Of a stretch of DNA of 64,000 nucleotides, positions 1-8,408 are shown piece after piece (position 1 is the stretch's first letter; each line of letters opens with the position of its first letter). The DNA is from Candidatus Formimonas warabiya (GTDB lineage Bacteria > Bacillota > Dehalobacteriia > Dehalobacteriales > Dehalobacteriaceae). The stretch is taken from assembly GCF_002777255.1 (NCBI RefSeq), contig NZ_CP017634.1:4662903-4726902 (forward strand), given 5' to 3'. Made by a program: the position numbers and the translations under genes. The notes under the pieces are model-generated. The model made no database searches, was not told the origin of the DNA, and saw only the letters and a list, made by a program, of their open reading frames with translations.

Positions 1-1
1 T

Positions 2-3000
2 ATTGAAACAGACGATGATGATGAGCTGTATTTGCACCTGGGAGACGGAAGAACATATAAAGTTAACTTTACTTCCACAGCGGGAGATTCAAATTTAAAA
101 GACTATCCCGGAAAAGACCTGAGGCTGGAAACGGATGATGAGACGTTTACCAGTGGATACGAATGTTCCGCCTATGTTTTAATTCATAAGGACGGCAAGA
201 AAGAGTACTTTGGCTATGAGGGAAAGCTATTGGGAATCACAGACAGATACAACAATACCATAAAATTCGAGTATACCACGGTGAGCGGAAATTCTGTCAT
301 TTTAATTACAGACACTTTGAACCGGGTCACCAAAATCCTGTATGAAAACACGTCCCCGGGTAAAAAAGTAACCATATTGGAACCGGACAGCACACCCGCT
401 GATACCGACAATCCCAGAACCCAATTATTCTTGGAACTAACAACCGTGAAATATGTTCTTACCAAAATAGTAGACCAGAAAAACCGGGAAACAACATTCA
501 ACTATAATTATGACACAGGCATGTTTAACTTCTTTGATGGCGGTTGTATGATTCGGCAGGATGGACAAGATGTTATCCTTGATTCCCATGACGGATATAA
601 TACATACGCGAACCTAACAAGTATCACATATCCCACAAGCGCATCCAGTTCTTATACATTCGAAAAAACGAACGGGAATCTTGGAGAAAAGGGAATCTAT
701 GAATATTACCGGGTCAACGTCAGGAAAGATCTCGAGAATGGCTCCGAATACAACAAAAAGACCTTTAGCTATAGCGACCAGAACGGAGGGAACAATTACA
801 CCGGTTACCCCAGCGCGCGGGATCCTAATTCCTTGCCCAGCACATTAGAATACAGCATCCAAATAGCGGATGAAAATAACAGAAAAGATATCTGCACATT
901 TAACAACAAACATCTAAAAATAAAAGAAGAAAACAAAATTACCAATGGTGAAACGGAAACCCTGCTGAAAGAAACGACCAGCACGTATGACACCAATAAA
1001 TTACCTGATTTAGTAACCACGGTAAACTATGGTTATGCGGGAGACAATTTGACTGATGGAACTCAATTAACAAAGAGTCAAGATTATGATTATAATGAGT
1101 ACGGCGACCTGCTCAGGTATCTTGATGAACAAGGCGCGGTTACAGAGTATCAATACGAAGCAAACTATCATCAAAAAACTTTGGAAAAAAGAACAATTGA
1201 TCAAAGCAGATGGGCCAAAACCGAATACGGCGTTAATTCCAGCACCGGAAATGTCGAATGGATGAAACAATATTATACCGACAATGGCACCGAAAAAACC
1301 ATCAATACCTATTATCCCGCCTATGACAGCTATGGAAATATTCTGACCAGTCAGATCGAAAAAGAAAACGGCACGCGGATCCAAGAAAATTATGAATACA
1401 GCGCTACCTATAACCATGCCTATTTAACCAAAAAATATTCCACGGTCACAGATTATACCGGGAGCCCGGAAATCATTGAAGAAAACTACACCTATAATCT
1501 ATACACCGGGAGATTATTCACCGCAAATAATAACGGTCAAGAAACCAAATACTATTATGACGAATTAGGCAGGCAAACCAAAATCATCAATCCCGACCTG
1601 TCCGAAAAAAACATATCCTACAATGACACCACCAATACCGCCACCATTACCCTGGAAAACAACTTTCAGGCCAGGAACCTCTATGACGGGTTGGGCCGCT
1701 TAGTAAAAAAACAGGAAATCAAAGAAGGCCAGTGGGTGACCACCCAGGAAAACCATTATAACGCCCTCAGCCAGGTCGATTGGACAAAAGACGGCAAAAA
1801 CAACAACACCCGGTTTGAATATGACATTTTCGGCCGGGTCACCAAAACAATTAACCCCGATGCCACCTTCAGAAGGACCCAATATTACGACACAAAAAGC
1901 AAAAAAATCGAGATAAACGAAGAAAACGCGGAGCACGCCTATTTCTACGATCAAGGAGGAAACCTAATCAAAGAAACGGTCAAACCGCGCATCAATCAGG
2001 GGGAAGAATATACCTCCACCTATGCCTACGATTACCTGGGCCGTAAAACCTATCAAAAAGATCCCCAAGGATCTGAAACCTATTACACCTATGATGAATT
2101 AGGCCGATTGACAACAGTCCAGAACGCCCAAAATGAAATAACCCGCTACCAGTATAACCACCAGAACCAGCTCACCAAGATCATCCAGCAAAAACTGGAC
2201 AGCAGCGGAAATCAAACCGGCACCATCGAAAACACCAAAGAATATGACGAACTGGGCCGGCTGATCAAAAGCATTGACCCCAGCCAGCATATCGAATATA
2301 TTAAATATGACAGGTTCGGAAACATCACCCATAAAAAAGACCGGCTGGGACAAATCATCAGCTATACCTACGATACCCTGAACAGACCCCTCACAGAGAC
2401 AGCCAAAGACACCGGCGGAAACACCCAGCAGACAATCACCTACAACTACACCAGACTAAACACAGAAAACATCTTAACCATCACCGACAGCAGGGGAATG
2501 GTAACTTATGAATTCTATGCCAACGGCAAGCTCAAAAAAGAAACCCAGCCTGACGGAAAAAACATCTACTACGAATACGATCAAAACGGCAACAAAAGCA
2601 AAATGGTTGACCCCTACGGGTTAAGCGTGGACTATACCTACGATCAACTGAACCGGTTAGATCTGGTGACCATTGGCCAGACAAAAACCTTTGACTACGA
2701 CTACTACAACGATGGCATGCTGAAATCCATCAAATACCCCAATACAAATATCGTCGCAAACTACACATACGACGACGCGAACAGATTAAACACCCTGACC
2801 AATACCATCGGTACGGAAAACACATCCTACAGTTACGGTTATGACGCCAACAGCAACATTACCTCGGTGAATGACAACGGCTCCATAACAAATTACCAGT
2901 ACGACCCGTTGAACCGTCTGGAAATCATCGACAGGACATACAACAACCAAAGAGTCCAATATAGTTACGACAACCGGGGGAACAGGACGGAGGAAATTAT

Positions 3001-4306
3001 CAACTTTTCCCCCTATCCCCTAACCAATGCTCAGTTCACCTATAACGTTTTCAATCAACTAACCCAGTATAACGAAAATTACTTCTATCAATATGACTAC
3101 AGAGGATTAAGAACACAAAAGAAAACCGTTCAAGGAGGAGTAACAACCGGAATAACCAGATACTTTAACGACAGTATCGGAAGAGTGATAGCAGAAGCGG
3201 ACATAAACGGCAATGCCACGTCTCAAATCATTTGGGCAGACAAACCCCTGGCGATAAAGAAGGGTAACGCATATTATTATTACATATACAACGGGCACGG
3301 GGATGTCGTTAAGTTAGTCAACGAAAGCGGTACTATTGTCAATAGTTACACATATGATGAATGGGGAAATATCTTAAGCAAGAATGAGCAGATTGCCAAT
3401 CCGATCAGGTATGCTGCTGGATATTATGACGAAGAAAGCGGCTTGTATTACCTAATGGCCAGGTACTATGATCCCACCGTTGGAAGGTTTATCTCGGAGG
3501 ACAGTGTTGAAGGCCAGTTGACCAATCCATTGAGCTTAAATAGGTATGTTTATGCTGTAAATAATCCGGTTATCTATAATGACCCAAACGGGAATATTTT
3601 TGGGACAATTATAGGCGGTTTAATTGGTGGTATTATCGGGGGGATCAGTGCTGCACTGCATCATACGGATATTGGAACAGGGATAATATCTGGTGCTGTT
3701 GGAGGAGCAATTGCCGGAGCTGCTGTAGATATTACAATAGCTACAGGAGGTACCGCGCTTGTACCACTAGCTATTGGTTCTGCTGTAGGAGGGGGGGTAG
3801 GTGCAATGGCTGGAAATGCAATAGACCAAGTAGGTAATAGATGGAATTGGGGTTATGGGGAGAACTTATCTTATGTTGGTAGTACTCTTAACTACGGAAG
3901 TATGGTTACAAGTGGTATTATTGGTTTAGGGACAGGTGCACTTAGTGGCTATACTGGTTATGGCATAATCCAAGCAGGAAAATATGGAGAATCGTTATTT
4001 AGTAATGCTGCAAAAAATGCATTAACTTATGGAGATAATATTACAGTTGAAAATACGATGGCTGGAATATATCGTTCCGCTTATAACATGTCTAATTCTT
4101 TACTTAGAGCTGATGTTACATTTACTTCCTTATATAATATGGGTTCTAGTTTAGCAGATTATTATGTTAATTCAAATTATAAAAATAACAATTATAATTA
4201 CAATAACAATTACAATAACAGTTACAATAACAGTTACAATTATTATACTTACTCACCATACTACAGCTCCTATAATTCATTGTATTACAACTATTTTCCC
4301 TATTAA
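2..4306 (+). CDS. RHS/YD-repeat polymorphic toxin protein (5' end outside window)
   Basis: The reading frame is open to the first bases of the window, so the N-terminus (secretion signal or export domain) is missing; a TTG at 32 is not a credible start. About 1,190 residues of YD repeats follow (YDELGR, YDYLGR, YDQLNR, YDPLNR variants), the family that builds a hollow beta shell around a toxin. The RHS-associated core lies at about 3408-3595 (GLYYLMARYYDP, then GRFISEDS), ending in DPNG at 3581-3592. The variable tip, 3593-4303 (237 aa), begins with a Gly-zipper membrane-like stretch (GTIIGGLIGGIIGG) and ends in an Asn/Tyr-rich low-complexity tail (4171-4303). The tip is visibly AT-richer than the shell, as expected for an exchanged toxin module. 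I recognise no catalytic toxin domain in it. Two small membrane-protein genes follow and are the natural immunity candidates. Confidence 0.9.
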   Translation: METDDDDELYLHLGDGRTYKVNFTSTAGDSNLKDYPGKDLRLETDDETFTSGYECSAYVLIHKDGKKEYFGYEGKLLGITDRYNNTIKFEYTTVSGNSVILITDTLNRVTKILYENTSPGKKVTILEPDSTPADTDNPRTQLFLELTTVKYVLTKIVDQKNRETTFNYNYDTGMFNFFDGGCMIRQDGQDVILDSHDGYNTYANLTSITYPTSASSSYTFEKTNGNLGEKGIYEYYRVNVRKDLENGSEYNKKTFSYSDQNGGNNYTGYPSARDPNSLPSTLEYSIQIADENNRKDICTFNNKHLKIKEENKITNGETETLLKETTSTYDTNKLPDLVTTVNYGYAGDNLTDGTQLTKSQDYDYNEYGDLLRYLDEQGAVTEYQYEANYHQKTLEKRTIDQSRWAKTEYGVNSSTGNVEWMKQYYTDNGTEKTINTYYPAYDSYGNILTSQIEKENGTRIQENYEYSATYNHAYLTKKYSTVTDYTGSPEIIEENYTYNLYTGRLFTANNNGQETKYYYDELGRQTKIINPDLSEKNISYNDTTNTATITLENNFQARNLYDGLGRLVKKQEIKEGQWVTTQENHYNALSQVDWTKDGKNNNTRFEYDIFGRVTKTINPDATFRRTQYYDTKSKKIEINEENAEHAYFYDQGGNLIKETVKPRINQGEEYTSTYAYDYLGRKTYQKDPQGSETYYTYDELGRLTTVQNAQNEITRYQYNHQNQLTKIIQQKLDSSGNQTGTIENTKEYDELGRLIKSIDPSQHIEYIKYDRFGNITHKKDRLGQIISYTYDTLNRPLTETAKDTGGNTQQTITYNYTRLNTENILTITDSRGMVTYEFYANGKLKKETQPDGKNIYYEYDQNGNKSKMVDPYGLSVDYTYDQLNRLDLVTIGQTKTFDYDYYNDGMLKSIKYPNTNIVANYTYDDANRLNTLTNTIGTENTSYSYGYDANSNITSVNDNGSITNYQYDPLNRLEIIDRTYNNQRVQYSYDNRGNRTEEIINFSPYPLTNAQFTYNVFNQLTQYNENYFYQYDYRGLRTQKKTVQGGVTTGITRYFNDSIGRVIAEADINGNATSQIIWADKPLAIKKGNAYYYYIYNGHGDVVKLVNESGTIVNSYTYDEWGNILSKNEQIANPIRYAAGYYDEESGLYYLMARYYDPTVGRFISEDSVEGQLTNPLSLNRYVYAVNNPVIYNDPNGNIFGTIIGGLIGGIIGGISAALHHTDIGTGIISGAVGGAIAGAAVDITIATGGTALVPLAIGSAVGGGVGAMAGNAIDQVGNRWNWGYGENLSYVGSTLNYGSMVTSGIIGLGTGALSGYTGYGIIQAGKYGESLFSNAAKNALTYGDNITVENTMAGIYRSAYNMSNSLLRADVTFTSLYNMGSSLADYYVNSNYKNNNYNYNNNYNNSYNNSYNYYTYSPYYSSYNSLYYNYFPY

Positions 4307-4415
4307 TGATTAAAAATTTAATGTTATCAGTAAAAAAAGTTATCAGGAACAGGCTAACAGAGATTACAATTTTTCCTATAATCTCTTTTAAAATTTAATA
4401 AGAGTGGTGAGAAAT

Positions 4416-4871
4416 GTGAAGAGTTTTCCTTTTGTATCCTCTGGTACCCAAATTTTGGCCATTACATTTGCAATTATATCATCAATACTGCCGATAGTAG
4501 CTATTTTTGCAGGAAGTACTTTGGGAGTATTGATATTTCTGCCCATATGGATAATTTCTTGTATAATAATTTTGTATAATTGTTTTGGGAAAAAAATTGA
4601 AATAGATGAATATGGAGTAAGATTTATTGCTATATATAAAAAGCATGAATTAATTTGGTCAGAAATAAAAGAAATTGGTATATCGAATCTTTTTGTAGGG
4701 TATAGAGGAGGTGCTCCGGTAATATATTTTTCGACACAATATAACGTTGGTAACTATATCTCAACAGAAATGATTGGTGATAATTTAATATTGATGCGGT
4801 ATCGTAAAAGTGCTATTAAGGAGATCAGAAAATATTGGCCTAGTGATATTTTTGGTTACAATCAGAAATAA
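4416..4871 (+). CDS. small membrane protein, candidate RHS immunity protein
   Basis: This 151-residue protein follows the RHS gene by about 110 bp on the same strand. Two hydrophobic helices fill roughly residues 10-55 (FAIISSILPIVAIFAG, then FLPIWIISCIIILYN). A beta-rich cytoplasmic part follows (KKIEIDEYGVRFIAIYKKHE), which looks like a bacterial PH-like fold of the kind seen in other small two-helix membrane proteins. I chose GTG 4416 because GGTGAG at 4406-4411 sits correctly before it; GTG 4404 would add four residues. The position behind a toxin tip suggests immunity, but nothing in the sequence proves it. A decayed copy of its 3' end lies at 5165-5245. Confidence 0.6.
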   Translation: MKSFPFVSSGTQILAITFAIISSILPIVAIFAGSTLGVLIFLPIWIISCIIILYNCFGKKIEIDEYGVRFIAIYKKHELIWSEIKEIGISNLFVGYRGGAPVIYFSTQYNVGNYISTEMIGDNLILMRYRKSAIKEIRKYWPSDIFGYNQK

Positions 4872-5164
4872 GTTTTTACCGCAGAGGCTAATATCACTAG
4901 GAAGATAGGGGGAGGGTTCTTTTGTCTGGATAACAACTGCCAGAAAAAGGTGAAATACCTTTGGACGATAAAATATCAAGATAACAAAGATTAAGGAAAA
5001 CAAAATTGGCTACATCATGTTATTCTCGAGGAAAAAGGAACCTGTTCTTGGATGAGGATGATAAAATGTAATCTTTTATAAAACAGTAAACGGTAAAAAT
5101 AAGAGAAAAGGTCTACTTCATGTCTTTTGCCTCATGAACAATTATGTGTACTTAATGATTAGGA

Positions 5165-5245
5165 AAGAGCGTCATAAGAGAAATACGAAAGTATTGGCAG
5201 AATGAGATTTTGGGAGCAACAATCCGAATATCCAATAATGAGTGA
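5165..5245 (+). pseudogene. Remnant of a second copy of the 4416-4871 gene (3' end only)
   Basis: Translating from 5165 gives KSVIREIRKYWQNEILG and then a stop at 5243. This lines up with KSAIKEIRKYWPSDIFG at the C-terminus of the preceding gene. There is no open frame upstream, so only the last 20 or so codons survive. The rest of the 392-bp gap between the two small genes (4872-5263) shows no other coding signal. It looks like the scar of a lost tandem immunity-type gene. Confidence 0.65.
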
Positions 5246-5263
5246 AATTGTGGAGGGTATATT

Positions 5264-5719
5264 ATGATCTATAAAACGAACCTGCCAACTAACAGTAACC
5301 TTGAGATCACGATTGAAACATCATTGTGGAGTAAACCGAAATTTTATGTTAATGGGAAATTAACTGAAAGAGTAAAAGAAAAAGGCAATCCATACATTAT
5401 AAAACTGGAGGATGGAACATCGGAAAAAGTATTCTTAAAATTGAACCCTTTTGATAATGTACCAATTATAAAATTCAAGGATGAGGAGATTCTTTTCGTC
5501 CGAAAATTGTACTGGTACGAATATGTGCTGGGTGGGCTTCCCTTGATACTTGTCATAATTGGTGGGGCACTAGGTGGTTTACTCGGAGCATTAGGTGCAA
5601 TTATGAATTTTAGAATAATAAGAACCGATTATTCGTTGCCTCTAAAAGCAGTATTTATTCTCGGTGTTACCATTCTATCATATTTCTGCTATATTCTTGT
5701 GGCATCTTTATTACTATAA
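5264..5719 (+). CDS. hypothetical membrane protein, second candidate immunity protein
   Basis: The gene encodes 151 residues; ATG 5264 is well placed behind GGAGGG (5251-5256). The N-terminal 70 residues are polar and beta-rich. A Gly-rich hydrophobic segment follows (GLPLILVIIGGALGGLLGALGAIMN, about residues 91-115), then a second helix at the C-terminus (AVFILGVTILSYFCYILVASLLL). It lies behind the RHS toxin tip and the remnant immunity-type gene and before an orphan RHS fragment, so it belongs to the RHS cassette region. No family is recognised with certainty. The Gly-zipper resembles the one in the neighbouring toxin tips, which may matter if both insert into membrane. Confidence 0.55.
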   Translation: MIYKTNLPTNSNLEITIETSLWSKPKFYVNGKLTERVKEKGNPYIIKLEDGTSEKVFLKLNPFDNVPIIKFKDEEILFVRKLYWYEYVLGGLPLILVIIGGALGGLLGALGAIMNFRIIRTDYSLPLKAVFILGVTILSYFCYILVASLLL

Positions 5720-5743
5720 GAATAAGAAACCAAGGAGACTAAG

Positions 5744-5799
5744 AACCAAGGGAAACCAGGGGGATGGTTCTCACGGTTCCATGGGTTTTCCCTTGGGTT
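5744..5799. repeat. Long imperfect inverted repeat (hairpin) at the edge of the repeat-rich gap
   Basis: AACCAAGGGAAACC (5744-5757) can pair with GGGTTTTCCCTTGGGTT (5783-5799), leaving a loop of about 25 nt. It opens a non-coding stretch (5720-6162) that also holds direct repeats and an IS remnant. The form fits a REP- or MITE-like element rather than a terminator, since no T-run follows. Confidence 0.5.
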
Positions 5800-5813
5800 C
5801 CAAACTGACACAT

Positions 5814-5882
5814 GGGGACAGGTTCCTTGTGTGCAAGAAAAAGATGTGATAGGACACACACAGGGACAGGTTCCTTGTGTGC
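5814..5882 (+). repeat. Two direct copies of a GGGACAGGTTCCTTGTGTGC repeat
   Basis: Copies lie at 5814-5834 and 5863-5882. A close third copy is at 6665-6684 and an inverted partial one (GGGACCTGTCCCC) at 6118-6130. They flank and punctuate the broken RHS cassette. The palindromic GGGACAGGTTCC/GGGACAGGTCCC core is typical of short interspersed repeats mobilised in trans by a transposase; that assignment is an inference. Confidence 0.65.
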
Positions 5883-6013
5883 GCCAAGCAAAGGGCACGT
5901 TGTAATCCTATTGGTGTTTTCCGGAAAGAACTGCAGCGTCCCCGGTTCAGTAGACAGATAAAACACAAGGATATCTTTTAATTTTTTAGAATTGCTCAAT
6001 GTTCCATGCTGTT

Positions 6014-6082
6014 TCATGTTCCTGCTATTGCGGCAGTATGGAACTCTTCTGGGGTTAGGTAGTCATTTGCCTGGTGTAATCG
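6014..6082 (-). pseudogene. IS3-type transposase C-terminal remnant
   Basis: On the minus strand a short frame reads HQANDYLTPEEF and ends at a stop at 6014-6016. This is the usual C-terminal signature of IS3-family OrfB integrases, which end in H-Q-x-L-x-Y-x-T-P-E-E-F. The frame is interrupted just upstream (stop at 6083-6085) and no further transposase sequence is seen, so only a terminal scrap of the element remains. The AT-rich tract down to about 5925 may be the element's end. Confidence 0.5.
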
Positions 6083-6162
6083 TCATCGGTTATATTGTTA
6101 ACCTTCTTTAAAACGAGGGACCTGTCCCCTTGTTTCCTTCCTTGTTTCCTTTGTTTCCCCCA

Positions 6163-6834
6163 CCACCGGAAATGTCGAATGGATGAAACAATATTATACC
6201 GACAATGGCACCGAAAAAACCATCAATACCTATTATCCCGCCTATGACAGCTATGGAAATATTCTGACCAAGCAAATAGAAAAAGAAGACGGCACGCGGA
6301 TCCAAGAAAATTATGAATACAGCGCTACCTATAACCACGCCTATTTAACCAAAAAATATTCCACGGTCACAGATTATACCGGGAGCCCGGAAATCGTCCA
6401 AGAAAACTACACCTATAATTTATACACCGGGAGATTATTCACCGCAAATAATAACGGCCACGAAACCAAATACTATTATGACGAATTAGGCAGGCAAACC
6501 AAAATCATCAATCCCGACCTGTTTGAAAAAAACATATCCTACAATGACACCACCAATACCGCCACCATTACCCTGGAAAACAACTTTCAGGCCAGGAACC
6601 TCTATGACGGGTTGGGCCGCTTAGTAAAAAAACAGGAAATCAAAGAAGGCCAGTAAAATACAGAGGGACAGGTCCCTTGTGTGCAACGCTTTTTTGGAAC
6701 AATAATAGGGGCATTAGGGTGGCGCAATAATTGGAGGAATAGCTGAAGCTATAAATGGGAGCGATATTTGGACAGGAGTAATTTCTGGGGCATTTAGTGG
6801 AGGTGTTGCAGGACTTGCTGCATACGTAATTTAA
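6163..6834 (+). pseudogene. Displaced orphan RHS fragment with a second, frameshifted toxin-tip start
   Basis: Bases 6163-6654 are a near-identical copy of 1242-1733 in the RHS gene (constant offset 4921, about 15 differences, starting at a shared CCGGAAATGTCGAATG). The copy has no start of its own and stops at 6655. After a GGGACAGGTCCC repeat, 6693-6834 encodes a different RHS tip beginning FFGTIIGALGGAIIGG and ending in a TAA at 6832. It matches the FGTIIGGLIGGIIGG start of the intact tip but has one extra base at 6720. It is what an old orphan RHS-CT cassette looks like after decay and is best annotated as a pseudogene. Confidence 0.75.
6665..6684 (+). repeat. Third copy of the GGGACAGGT-CCTTGTGTGC repeat
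   Basis: GGGACAGGTCCCTTGTGTGC sits precisely between the duplicated RHS core fragment and the second toxin-tip remnant, i.e. at the junction of two rearranged segments. Confidence 0.6.
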
Positions 6835-6887
6835 TAGCTTAATAAGGTGGACGTAGTTTTACTGCTGTTCCACCTTAAAATAAGGTT

Positions 6888-7241
6888 GTGAAAAACGTGA
6901 GAAACAACAAGCAAAATGGTGAGTACTATATTTATTCTACTAAAATATTTGGGAAGAAGTGGTTCTGGAAAACAGTATTTCTTCTCCCAATGTTTTTGGT
7001 AATAACATATTCGAGTCTATATTATTTTTATAATCACCAAATGGCAGATATATTTTATGTACTTAAAACATATGGTCTGTTATGCTTATTTGTATTTTTT
7101 CTGATTTTTTTATTCGAATCAGCAAAGGGATTAATTATAAGTTTTGTACATTCAGGTATAAAAGGAAAACTATTTATTTTGTTTATATTAATACTACTTC
7201 TATTAAAGGGAATTTCGCAGTTTCTAACGTCACAGAAATAA
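6888..7241 (+). CDS. small hydrophobic protein, candidate orphan immunity protein
   Basis: The gene encodes 117 residues. The polar N-terminus (about 25 residues) is followed by three predicted transmembrane helices (TVFLLPMFLVITYSSLYYF, LLCLFVFFLIFLFE, KLFILFILILLLL). It follows the frameshifted toxin-tip remnant by 54 bp on the same strand, the position an immunity gene would take. The start is uncertain: GTG 6888 or GTG 6897 behind AAGGTTG. The low GC content fits the RHS cassette rather than the following genes. No family is recognised. Confidence 0.5.
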   Translation: MKNVRNNKQNGEYYIYSTKIFGKKWFWKTVFLLPMFLVITYSSLYYFYNHQMADIFYVLKTYGLLCLFVFFLIFLFESAKGLIISFVHSGIKGKLFILFILILLLLKGISQFLTSQK

Positions 7242-7472
7242 AAGTTCAGTATCGGCTTGGGCCGCTTGGTAAGGATATTTTGCCATTCAAAATCACTCTT
7301 TCGCATTTTTTGGTATGCCATTTTCTTGCCATTTTGAACTGTACTTTTATTGGGGTACTCATTTGACTGTAATTGACATATGTTCAATGTAACCATACAA
7401 TAGATATTGGGCATATGTCTAAAATTATATGTATCCAATCCAATTAAAAATAGAAAAAGGGCGGCTCGAGAG

Positions 7473-8237
7473 ATGATTGTAGAACGTGTTTATAATTTAG
7501 CTCTGCCAAGGCTTGAGGGGAAGAAAATTAGAGAGGTCAGGGTAGGACTGGGGCTGATAGCTGTGGAACTTGATGATGGCTCATTAGGAGTAACCTATGT
7601 ATTAAGAAAAGAAACAGCCGATGGCTGCTCACTCCTCCCCCAAGGCGGAAGCATTATTGGCATGCCGGCCCAAGAAATTGCCGGATGGGCTCTGCAGGGC
7701 AAGAATGTGATTAGTTCTGCCATGGGGTTGGCGGTACTAAATTCAGTCGCTGAATTTGACAAATTGGAGCAGGTCGAAAATGTGAGCAGCTCCGATGCCG
7801 CGTTTTCCGTAGAAATTCGCCCAAACGATACGGTTGGGGTTATTGGTCATATCGGACCGATCATTTTTAACCTGAAAGATAAAGTCCAAAGCCTGTTTAT
7901 CTTTGAACGGGGCGAGAACCTGGCAGGCGGGGTTTATCCGGAAAGCAAACAATCAGAACTTTTGCCGGAGTGCCAGGTAGTGTTTGTCAGCAGCACTTCT
8001 CTCATCAACAGGACAGCTGAAAAGGTATTGGATTATTGTACCGGCGCACGTGATATCGTAATGGTCGGGTCCAGCACCCCTTTATACCCTCAGGCATTTC
8101 ATGGAACCGGAGTGACGATGCTTTCCGGAACCAGATGGCTGTCGGAGCATAGAGACCCTATTCTCACAGGGATAAGTCAATGTTCCGGGGTAAGACAACT
8201 GATTAAATATGCCCAAAAGATGTCGGTCCGGGTGTAA
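7473..8237 (+). CDS. DUF364/DUF4213-like Rossmann protein (putative heavy-metal chelation family)
   Basis: With ATG 7473 (GAGAG just upstream) the product has 254 residues. The N-terminal third has an enolase-like beta pattern (REVRVGLGLIAVELDDGSLGVTY). The rest is a Rossmann-like half with GVIGHIGPI and DIVMVGSSTPLYP, the conserved nucleotide- or ligand-binding loops of the DUF364 family. Members are often found beside metal-transport, radical SAM and redox genes, and a role in heavy-metal handling has been proposed from structure. The next gene downstream is a radical SAM protein, so the two probably work together. A longer frame starting at 7407 lacks a ribosome site. Confidence 0.7.
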   Translation: MIVERVYNLALPRLEGKKIREVRVGLGLIAVELDDGSLGVTYVLRKETADGCSLLPQGGSIIGMPAQEIAGWALQGKNVISSAMGLAVLNSVAEFDKLEQVENVSSSDAAFSVEIRPNDTVGVIGHIGPIIFNLKDKVQSLFIFERGENLAGGVYPESKQSELLPECQVVFVSSTSLINRTAEKVLDYCTGARDIVMVGSSTPLYPQAFHGTGVTMLSGTRWLSEHRDPILTGISQCSGVRQLIKYAQKMSVRV

Positions 8238-8408
8238 TTTCGTGTCAACCCGTAATAGATAACTTTTCACGAATCTTGCTTTACCTTGCCGGATTCTTGT
8301 CTGATTACTTTTATCTATGACATGATATTTCTTTAAATTAATTTTGCCGTCATTCCCTTTCGCAGTTATGATTACCGCCAGCAAGGATCTTATTTTTGGA
8401 GGAGTAAT

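Noticed and set aside
1067..1417. Minus-strand frames inside the RHS gene, repeated at 6108-6338
   Set aside because: They are antisense of the YD repeats, present in both copies because the DNA is duplicated, and have no ribosome sites.
5689..6017. Overlapping minus-strand frames encoding HTRNLSPCV-type repeats
   Set aside because: They translate the dispersed GGGACAGGTTCCTTGTGTGC repeats and part of the IS remnant; no protein family or ribosome site.
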